Positions 44,093 through 50,583 of a stretch of DNA of 61,352 nt are shown here, one piece after another (within the stretch, counting starts at the first letter, position 1; every line of letters starts with the position of its first letter). Below the pieces are notes generated by a model, which did no database searches, was not told where the DNA came from, and worked only from the letters and a program-made list of their open reading frames with translations. Source of the DNA: Streptomyces kurssanovii (GTDB lineage: Bacteria > Actinomycetota > Actinomycetes > Streptomycetales > Streptomycetaceae). A program made the translations under genes and the position numbers. Where the stretch lies: contig NZ_BMTN01000029.1 in the NCBI RefSeq assembly GCF_014649695.1, positions 1 to 61,352 on the forward strand, given 5' to 3'.

Positions 44093-44347
44093 TCACCGCT
44101 GCTGGGCGACGTGTCGGCGGGCCTGGAGGTAGGCGCTCCAGTCGGTGGCGGCGCGTTGGCGCCACTGCTGGGCGGTAACGACGTGGAGGCCGAGCATGGG
44201 GGCGAGGACTGCGGGCGGAAGGTCCTGGGCGAGTTGGACCAGCGCGGTTGTGCGGGCGGGCCGGATGGGGATGTGGTGGGCGGCCAGGCGCCGGGCGAGA
44301 GCGGTATCGGAGACGTGCTGGCCGGGCTGGCTGCCGGGGAAAAGCCA
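44093..44347 (-). pseudogene. Site-specific recombinase C-terminal fragment
   Basis: WLFPGSQPGQHVSDTALARR, GIPIRP-like HHIPIRPARTTALVQLA and PAVLAPMLGLHVVTAQQWRQ match the end of large actinobacterial tyrosine recombinases (WLFPGxxxGxPL ... ARxxAxxxL ... LGxHxxTAxxW). The start is missing: the fragment is joined directly to the head of an HNH nuclease gene. Confidence 0.6.
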
Positions 44348-44544
44348 TCGGTGGAGTCGGCGCCGGCGTTCCAGTGCCTGAAAGCCGTGCGGGTGTAGCC
44401 GGTGCGGCTCTCGTCGGCGGCGGGCAGGGCGGACAGCGCGTCGGGCAGCAGGACGGGGGCGGCGGCCTGGGCCGGCGCGGGCGCGAGGGCCGGGGTGACA
44501 GCGAGGGCGAGCGGCACCAGGCCGCGCAGCAGTTTCTTGATCAC
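44348..44544 (-). pseudogene. HNH endonuclease N-terminal fragment
   Basis: MIKKLLRGLVPLALAVTPAL and AQA form a signal peptide, then LPDALSALPAADESRTGYTR and FRHWNAGADSTDG, exactly the opening of the secreted HNH family whose tails occur at 37644 and 42123. Breaks off just before the conserved CNTR. GTG start at 44544 with AGGGG upstream. Confidence 0.7.
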
Positions 44545-44678
44545 GCCCCTGTGGATAGCGGAGCACCGTTCTCCAGTCCTCGTGGAACCGCGGGGTCTCA
44601 CCCGGGAGGGTGCCGTTCTTCACCGGAGAAACGGTTGGCCCTGCCGTCATGCCGGGCGTGTCCGGCGTGCACAGCAAA

Positions 44679-44694
44679 TCGAACACGTGTTTTA
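44679..44694 (+). promoter_or_regulatory. SOS-box-like palindrome
   Basis: TCGAACACGTGTTTTA matches the actinobacterial LexA box TCGAAC-N4-GTTCGA fully in the left half and 4 of 6 in the right. The core AACACGTGTT (44682-44691) is a perfect palindrome. It lies 10 bases before the ATG of the operon that encodes a LexA-type DNA-binding protein. Confidence 0.5.
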
Positions 44695-44703
44695 CTGCGC
44701 GTA

Positions 44704-44942
44704 TGGCGAGATCGACGTTCCCCGACGACTTGATGCAGGTCCAGCGTGAATGGGACCACGTCTACCGGGCGCTCGCCGCCCCGCAGCCGTACGGCACCAC
44801 GGAGCTGCGCCGGCGCCTGCTGCTGCTGTCGGCGCGGATCTTCACCGACCCGCATCTGGCCACGACCCGGCCCAGCGGCGGGTGGGCAGAGCTGCGTCAC
44901 CAGGCGCGCCTCGAGGGTCAGGAGGCAGGACGCCATGAGTGA
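44704..44942 (+). CDS. Small hypothetical protein, operon partner of LexA-like gene
   Basis: 79 residues: MARSTFPDDLMQVQREWDHV, then GTTELRRRLLLLSARIFTDP. Helical and charged. It overlaps the next gene by 8 bases. Homologues of this type are common beside LexA-like genes on Streptomyces accessory DNA; role unknown. Confidence 0.65.
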
Positions 44943-45147
44943 CTTCACCGAGCGGCAGGTGCGCATCCTGCGCTGGATGCGCACCTACGTGGCCGTGAAC
45001 GGCGAGGCGCCGTCGCTGCGGGAGATCGCTGCCGGAGTCGGGCTGTCCTCGCCCTCGAGCGTGCTGTACCAGCTGGAGCGGCTCGAGGCCGTGGGGGCGG
45101 TCCAGCGCCGCGGCGAGGCCCGGCGGCGGGCCTGGTTGACGTGCTGA
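44935..45147 (+). CDS. LexA-type winged-helix protein without peptidase domain
   Basis: 70 residues: LTERQ-like FTERQVRILRWMRTYVAVNG, then APSLREIAAGVGLSSPSSVL and YQLERLEAVGAVQRR. This is the complete LexA DNA-binding domain, including the GLSSPSSV recognition helix, but the self-cleaving peptidase half is absent. It could compete with LexA at SOS boxes or repress its own operon through the box at 44679. It cannot be inactivated by RecA-stimulated self-cleavage. Confidence 0.75.
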   Translation: MSDFTERQVRILRWMRTYVAVNGEAPSLREIAAGVGLSSPSSVLYQLERLEAVGAVQRRGEARRRAWLTC

Positions 45148-45171
45148 GCGTGATCGAGCAGGAGGGTACCC

Positions 45172-45543
45172 ATGAATGAGACGGAGTTCCCGGAGGATCT
45201 GCGTGCCGCGCAGATCAGGCTGCACCAGGCGACGTCCGAGTTGGCCGCGCTGTGCCGAAGCCTGCCGTGGAGCGTGGAGCCGATGCCTGGCTGGCCCGGC
45301 ACCGAGCACCCGCACACCGGTGAGGTCACCGGCGGCCGCGAGGACAGTCCCGGCTGGACCGAGGAGCAGAAGCGGATGGTGAAGCGGCTGAGGATGGAGT
45401 GCACCGACCTGTCCGTCCGGGTCACCACCCACTCCTACTGGGCGACGCTCGAGGGCGAGCAGCGGGTGAAGGCCCGCAGCGAGCTGAAGGCGGTCACCCG
45501 TCCGTCCAAGACGCCCGCGGTTGATGTCGCCCGGGCCGCCTGA
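45172..45543 (+). CDS. Hypothetical protein (123 aa)
   Basis: MNETEFPEDLRAAQIRLHQA, helical, with a Pro/Gly-rich middle (MPGWPGTEHPHTGEV) and WTEEQKRMVKRLRMECTDLS. AGGAGGG before the ATG. Third gene of the LexA-like operon. No family recognised. Confidence 0.65.
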   Translation: MNETEFPEDLRAAQIRLHQATSELAALCRSLPWSVEPMPGWPGTEHPHTGEVTGGREDSPGWTEEQKRMVKRLRMECTDLSVRVTTHSYWATLEGEQRVKARSELKAVTRPSKTPAVDVARAA

Positions 45544-45557
45544 ACCCGGCGACCGTC

Positions 45558-45893
45558 ATGTCCGACCTCCCGCCCGACCTCCCGAGACTGCGCACCCTGG
45601 AGCACTGGCTCACCCTCAGCCTCGACCGGGTCCGGGAGCGGATCAGCTTCCTCGAGCAGCGGCAGCGCGAGCAGACGCACGGCGCCGCCGTCCGCCCACC
45701 CGTGCCCGACTGGATCGTCGAGACCGGGATAGGACAGCGCCGCGAACCGCTCTACGTGCACGTCGGAGGCTGCCACATGGCCGGCAAACGACAGCACCCG
45801 ATCGACCGCGCCCAGGCCATCCGCGCCCTGACCGACGGAGTGGAGGCCTGCGCCCACTGCCGCCCCGACACCGCACTGCACGTGCTGGACTGA
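45558..45893 (+). CDS. DUF6233 family protein, complete
   Basis: 111 residues: MSDLPPDLPRLRTLEHWLTL, a helical segment FLEQRQREQ, then DWIVETGIG, LYVHVGGCHMAGKR and a final CAHCRPDTALHVLD. The His/Cys residues (GGCHM, CAHC) could bind a metal. A frameshifted relative lies at 22757. The family is restricted to Streptomyces-like genomes and has no known function. Confidence 0.75.
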   Translation: MSDLPPDLPRLRTLEHWLTLSLDRVRERISFLEQRQREQTHGAAVRPPVPDWIVETGIGQRREPLYVHVGGCHMAGKRQHPIDRAQAIRALTDGVEACAHCRPDTALHVLD

Positions 45894-45958
45894 CAGGACG
45901 CCCCGCCCGCCCGGCAGCCGCTGGACCCGGTCGGCACCGACGAGGAGCCAGCTACCGG

Positions 45959-46903
45959 CTAGGAGGCGCGAGGCTTACCGCGCGACGGAGTGGCCTTCTT
46001 GGCCGCGACCTTCTTCGATGTCGCCTTCTTGGCTGTGGCCTTTTTCGCTGTCTTGGCCGTCGTCTTCGTGGCCGGCTTCTTCTTCGGCTTCGACATGTCG
46101 TGAACAGTCGCGTGCTCGCCGTCACCGCGAGCTTCGCGGGCCTTCTGCACGGACTCGTTCAGGGCGGCCATCAGGTCGACGACTTGCCCGGCCGGCTTTG
46201 GCGCGGCTTCCGCGGAGGGCAGCTGCTTGCCTTCGGCCTTCGCCGCGATGACCTGCTCGAGGGCCTCCCGGTACTCATCGCGGTACGCGGCGAGGTCGTC
46301 CTGGCCCATGGCCTCCATGAGGGCGATCGCCCCATCGATCTCGCTCTCGTCGATCTCGACGGTCGGCGGGGCGAGCTCGGCGGGGGAACGGATCTCGTCA
46401 GGCCAGTGCATCGAGTGCAGGACCAGGGCGTCACCTTTGACCCGCAGGAGACCGAGGCGCTCGCGGCCACGGAGGGCGAATTTCGCCACGGCGACCTTCG
46501 CGCTGCGCTCGAGGGCCTGGCGCAGCAGTTTGTAGGGCTTGGCCGCGACGTCGGCAGCGGCCTCGAGGTAATAGGAGTCCCCGATCCGTACCGGATCGAT
46601 GCTCTGTGCCGGCACGAACGCGACGATCTCGATCGCCCTTGCCGTCGGCAGCGGCATCTGCGCCAGCTCGTCATCCGTTACCGGCACGAGCCTGTCCCGT
46701 GAGATCTCGTAGCCCTTGATGATCTCGTCGTCGGTGAGCTGCTTTCCGTCCAGCTCGCACACCTTCCGGTAGCGCACGCGGCCCATGTCGGCGAGGTGCA
46801 CCTGGCGGAACGAGATCGAATGGTCCTCGGTCGCGTTGACGACCTTGATCGGAATGGTGACCAGTCCGAAAGAGATGGCGCCGGACCAGATCGGGCGGGG
46901 CAT
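45959..46903 (-). CDS. ku: Ku protein for non-homologous end joining
   Basis: 314 residues. MPRPIWSGAISFGLVTIPIK and the core (YYLEAAADVAAKPYKLLRQA, KFALRGRERLGLLRVKGDAL) are unmistakable bacterial Ku. The last about 60 residues are a lysine/alanine-rich tail (KKPATKTTAKTAKKATAKKA) of the kind that binds DNA and allows threading. Ku binds double-strand ends and recruits LigD. GGAGG before the ATG. No ligase gene is adjacent. Streptomyces genomes often carry several Ku genes, some on chromosome arms. Confidence 0.93.
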   Translation of the reverse strand: MPRPIWSGAISFGLVTIPIKVVNATEDHSISFRQVHLADMGRVRYRKVCELDGKQLTDDEIIKGYEISRDRLVPVTDDELAQMPLPTARAIEIVAFVPAQSIDPVRIGDSYYLEAAADVAAKPYKLLRQALERSAKVAVAKFALRGRERLGLLRVKGDALVLHSMHWPDEIRSPAELAPPTVEIDESEIDGAIALMEAMGQDDLAAYRDEYREALEQVIAAKAEGKQLPSAEAAPKPAGQVVDLMAALNESVQKAREARGDGEHATVHDMSKPKKKPATKTTAKTAKKATAKKATSKKVAAKKATPSRGKPRAS

Positions 46904-47093
46904 GGCGAGACCTCCGTGACAGCCCCGAGACGGCCAGCGTAGAACGGACCGCTCCAGGAAGCTCCTCCATCAGTACCCGCCGCGGTGGGAATCGTGGCCG
47001 GGGCCGGCCCCACCTTGATCGTGCGCGGCCAGGCGGCGCCGCAGACGCCACCGGTCCCGGACGCCATCTCCCCGGCATCCGCGACATGGAGAG

Positions 47094-47118
47094 GCCCCGG
47101 GGCCGAAGGTCCCGGGGC
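47094..47118. terminator. Hairpin between Ku and a small membrane protein
   Basis: GCCCCGGG (47094-47101) and CCCGGGGC (47111-47118), 8-bp stem, 9-nt loop. It lies downstream of the leftward gene at 47146. The stretch 46904-47093 holds no supported gene. Confidence 0.5.
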
Positions 47119-47145
47119 TCATCCTCGCCGTGATCTTCCTGGTGG

Positions 47146-47364
47146 TCAGCCGATCAGGTTGTGCAGGACGGGGACACTGAGTCCGGCCGCCCCGAGGCCA
47201 GCGAGCATGGCGCCGGGGACGTTATCGGTGCTGAAGCCGGTGAGCACTCCGGCGATCGCGCCCACGAGGGCAGCCATCAGGAGGACGATGGCGGCGTGCG
47301 CGGTGAGCAGCGGGCGGGGGGCCTCGGGGCCCGGGGAGGGGGGCGGTGAAGCGCTGACGGTCAC
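47146..47364 (-). CDS. Small membrane protein (72 aa)
   Basis: MTVSASPPPSPGPEAPRPLL is a Pro-rich cytoplasmic start, followed by AAIVLLMAALVGAIAGVLTGF and a second hydrophobic segment. CAGGAG lies 5 nt before the GTG. Two-TM proteins of this size are common in Streptomyces; role unknown. Confidence 0.55.
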   Translation of the reverse strand: MTVSASPPPSPGPEAPRPLLTAHAAIVLLMAALVGAIAGVLTGFSTDNVPGAMLAGLGAAGLSVPVLHNLIG

Positions 47365-47630
47365 GTGAACTCCTGGACGCAGAGCGGTTGTTGTTGCCGC
47401 TCTTACGTCGAGTTCGGCCTGGTACCCCACGACTTTCTTGGCGCGGGGAGCGTTCTAAAGAATCTTGAAAAAGTCCGTGGGGTACCCGCGGGGCGGCCAC
47501 GTACAAGGGGTCGTCTGCGTCAGCGGCCGGGGCAGCCCGGAGCTTGCGAGGGGCTGGGCAGGGCGGTGACGGAGCCGGCCCCATGCATCCATGGCGGGCG
47601 GACGACAACCGGAAGAGAGAGGGGACGGGA

Positions 47631-48337
47631 ATGCAGGGCGACGACGCGGGCGGGGAGTCCGCGCCCGCACGCGCCCGGGACCTACAACCTTCCGGTGAAT
47701 ACCCGCGCAACAAGCTCGACGCTCCGGTGCCGGCCGACTGGAAGGGGATGGGCTCACGGCAGAAGAAGGAGGCCCAGCGGCTCCAGGAGAGCATCGAGCG
47801 GCGCATGGCCGACCATCAACTCATCGGACTGCTCGCCCGGGACGGATTCCGAGGACCTCGGTACGAGGCCTTCGAGAACGACCTCGCCCGGTACGCCATC
47901 TCGGTGCTGCGCGCCTGGATGTACTCCGGCTACATCTTCAAGATGGCCGCGAGCCGCGGCTACGGCCTCAACCCGCACGAACTCGACCTCGAACGTCTGA
48001 CATCCGACAGCGACCTGCGTGAGGAGCTGGCCACCATGACCGTGGCGCTCGCGCTTCCCCGGTTCCGGCAGCGGGCCTTCATCGAAGGGGGCTGGACCTT
48101 TGAGGGCGGCGCCGGCATCACCACGTACTTCATGGGGGCGTGCCTATACGACTTCCCCAACGAGTTCCGCAAGCACCGCACCAGCGAGGAAACCACCGCA
48201 AGGCGCTCCGGCACCCCCACTTCGACAACGAGGTTCTCCCCAGCCTCGAGGCCGAGGTCGTCGGCCGGGAGAGGCTGCGTGACGCGCTCAAGGACATCGA
48301 CCCCAAGAAAGTGCGGAGCGGGCCGTCGTGGCTCTGA
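47631..48337 (+). pseudogene. Sigma-factor-like regulator, frameshifted
   Basis: Reads MQGDDAGGESAPARARDLQP, GLLARDGFRGPRYEAFENDL, then RQRAFIEGGWTFEGGAGITT and YFMGACLYDFPNEFRKHR, the region-2-like part of a family of sigma-70-related Streptomyces proteins. A shift near 48187 moves the reading to another frame (HFDNEVLPSLEAEVVGRERL) up to a stop at 48337. GAGAGAGGGG precedes the ATG. Confidence 0.55.
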
Positions 48338-48468
48338 CCCTGGACGGATACACCCAGGACGAGATCCGGCTCATACTGGGCGAGGACTCGGTACGGGCGA
48401 TCGAGGGCGTGATGCACCGCTGGCGGAAGAAGGCGGAGAAGAAGGAGAGGAGTGGAGAGCGTGACTGA
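48328..48468 (+). CDS. Short HTH protein, likely detached region 4
   Basis: 46 residues starting at a GTG that overlaps the preceding stop: VALTLDGYTQDEIRLILGED then GVMHRWRKKAEKKER. This resembles the sigma region-4/HTH part that would follow the preceding fragment, so either it is a natural coupled gene or the end of the same broken gene. Confidence 0.4.
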   Translation: MALTLDGYTQDEIRLILGEDSVRAIEGVMHRWRKKAEKKERSGERD

Positions 48469-49076
48469 CGACAGCGACTTCGCCGAGCTGATGCGCCGGT
48501 CCTCCCTCGGAGCTCCGGCCGCCCGCAGCACCCTCGAACGGGTGCCGGCGGAACGCGCCGAGACCGTCCGACAGATCACCAGCCTCAGGCACGTCATCGC
48601 CCACAGCACATCCACGCACGAGGGTCTGGCCGCCGCCATCGAACTGGTCAACCTGCTGCGCTCCCTCGGCTTCTCCTGGCGCGAAGAGCTCCCCGAGGAG
48701 ATGCTGTTCTTCGCGCTGCACCGTGCATCAGCATCCCTCGCCGAAGAAGTGGCCCACAAGGACCTTGCCAAGGCAACGGTCCACACGGACCGGCTTGCCA
48801 GCGATGCGCGTGCCGCAGCCGCCAAGGTCCAGCGCCCCGCTCAACAAACTGATGAAGAAGGACGAGGGGAGACCCCCGTAGAGCGTCCGCTCGATGAGGC
48901 GAAGTTCCTGACCGTCGCAGAAGTGGCCTCCCTCATGAGGGTCAGCCAGATGACCGTGTACCGGTACAGATCATCTGCCTGCCATCCGCAAAGGCCGCAG
49001 CTTCCGTGTCAAGGAGCAGGACGTGCGCGACTACCTGCAGCGCAAGTCAGAAGCCGACCGTCACACTGCGGGCTGA
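48452..49076 (+). pseudogene. Helical protein with excisionase-like HTH, frameshifted
   Basis: The first 145 residues are helical (ETVRQITSLRHVIAHSTSTH, LEEALL-like ELPEEMLFFALHRAS). Then LTVAEVASLMRVSQMTVYR begins a BldC/excisionase-type HTH, which continues in another frame as LPAIRKGRSFRVKEQDVRDY to a stop at 49074. Comparison with normal members suggests that about 8 bases are missing near 48975. Confidence 0.55.
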
Positions 49077-49153
49077 CCCGCAGCGCGGAGTCGGCGCGGG
49101 ACTGACGAACTGCTGTGCCATCAGTTCCTCCCTCCGGGCTGGCAGGCGGACGT

Positions 49154-50044
49154 TCAGGGGCTACGGGTCACGGCCCCTGACACGAACCACTGCACGAGCG
49201 TGGCGGCGAGGTGGACTCCCGCCCGGGCGGCCTCGAGGGTCTCGGGCACCGTGCCGCTCTGGCCGCCGTGGCGCGAGGTCTGGCCCTGCCACAGGGCGCG
49301 CATCATCGCCTCAGCCGCGGCGATAGGGTCTCCGGCGGTCGGCACCGGTATCGCCGTGCCGAACTTGTGCCGCGCGTTCCCGATCTGGCCGAGCATCGAG
49401 CCGAGGGTGGCCTTGGGGTTGTTCGGCTCGATGACGGCGTGCGCCGCCGCCTCGACGGCCTTGATGGACTCGCTGTACGCACGCACCGCGTCCGGGCTCC
49501 GCCCGTACGCCGACCGCCAGGCGGCGGCCAGGTGGCCGGATGCGGACCCGGCGGTCAGCGAGGCCGCCGCGTCGGTGACGGCCTGGTGCACCGCGTCGCG
49601 TACCGCGGGGGTGACGCGCTCCTCCAGGCTCATCCCGGTGTCGGCGACGCGGTAGGCGGACCCGCCGTCCTCCAGGAGCCCGGCGAGCCGGCGGATCAGC
49701 ACCTGGGTGACTCCTCTGCCTGCGAGGAGCGCGTCGATGATGTCCAGCAGCTGGTGGCCCGTGGACGTGTTCAAGGTCGTGCGGTACATCGTCTCGCCCA
49801 GACGCGGATCGACAGGGGGGATGCGCAGGCGCAGACAGAGGCTACGGGATGCGCGGTCGTCCTCCTCTGGGCCCGCCGAGCCCCACCCGTGCGACCTCGG
49901 GGCCATGGAGTCGAGTGCGGAATCCACCCACGCTTGGAGCGGGATGAGCAGGTGCTCGGGCACACCGTCGAAGGGCCCGTCGTGCTCGGGTGCCTCGGTG
50001 AGGCCGACGCGGACGGAGAAGCGCGTGCGGGGCGTGGTGGTCAT
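49154..50044 (-). CDS. Abi-C/HEPN-like protein, possible abortive-infection effector
   Basis: 296 residues. The C-terminal third carries the pattern of the abortive-infection C-terminal domain: YSESIKAVEAAAHAVIEPNN, TLGSMLGQIGN, then RALWQGQTSRHGGQSGTV with an R...H pair and EAARAGVHLAATLVQWFVSG. In HEPN RNases such a pair is catalytic. TACCGT on the minus strand ends 6 nt before the ATG, so expression is probably leaderless. It lies beside the NLR-type systems, in line with a defence role. Confidence 0.6.
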   Translation of the reverse strand: MTTTPRTRFSVRVGLTEAPEHDGPFDGVPEHLLIPLQAWVDSALDSMAPRSHGWGSAGPEEDDRASRSLCLRLRIPPVDPRLGETMYRTTLNTSTGHQLLDIIDALLAGRGVTQVLIRRLAGLLEDGGSAYRVADTGMSLEERVTPAVRDAVHQAVTDAAASLTAGSASGHLAAAWRSAYGRSPDAVRAYSESIKAVEAAAHAVIEPNNPKATLGSMLGQIGNARHKFGTAIPVPTAGDPIAAAEAMMRALWQGQTSRHGGQSGTVPETLEAARAGVHLAATLVQWFVSGAVTRSP

Positions 50045-50070
50045 GGCGAAACGGTAGCCGGACAGGTGAT

Positions 50071-50101
50071 CGCGTCGGATAAGCTCCCCTTATCCGACGC
50101 G
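50071..50101. repeat. Resolvase-site-like dyad
   Basis: CGCGTCGGATAAG (50071-50083) and CTTATCCGACGCG (50089-50101), 13-bp perfect arms, 5-base centre. GTC-x-GATAA in each arm resembles the half-site of Tn3-type resolvases (TGTCYGATAA). It lies at the 3' end of a resolvase remnant. Confidence 0.6.
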
Positions 50102-50583
50102 ACGTTCTCGGGGATCGCACCGCTTGATGCGCTGAGCGGCCCCGGCTCGGGTGGTGGCGTTCAGCTTCGCTGGGCGGCCGGTGGACAGCCCGCGTGCCTC
50201 TTTGGCCGCGCGGGCGCCGGCGGCGCGATCAAGCATGTAGATCCGTTCCATCTGCGCGAACATCGCCAGCAGTGCGATGGCCATGTCCGTGCCGGGGCCC
50301 GGTTCACTGGTGTCCACGGCGAGCTTGTCGCCAAGCGTGCGTAGGAAGACGCCGCACACGGTGAGGTCGTGGAGGAGGTTCAGGGTCTCGCGCATGTTGC
50401 GGCCGAGCCGGTCCAGGGCGAGCACGTTGATCCGGTCACCGGGCCGGGCGAAGCCGAGCAACGCGGTCAGGCCCTCGCGGTCCATGTTCGCGCCGGTGCG
50501 CTTGTCGACGTAGATGTGCTCCTCGGCGACGCCGGCGGCGCGCATCGCGTCGATCTGCCGGGCGAGGTCCTGGGCGGTCAGAA
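50090..50583 (-). pseudogene. Serine recombinase (resolvase) lacking its catalytic N-terminus
   Basis: Reads LTAQDLARQIDAMRAAGV, YVDKRTGANMDREGL, DRINVLALDRLGRNMRETL and AMFAQMERIYMLDRAAGAR, i.e. the resolvase fold from its second strand on, with the conserved DRLGRN. The preceding YxRVS segment with the active serine is missing: the homology stops at the stop codon of the NB-ARC gene (50578). The C-terminal HTH is also lost, so the protein cannot be active. Confidence 0.75.

Noticed and set aside
45959-46903. Ku as part of a phage Mu-like element (Gam)
   Set aside because: Length, core motifs and lysine-rich tail are of cellular NHEJ Ku; no Mu genes nearby.
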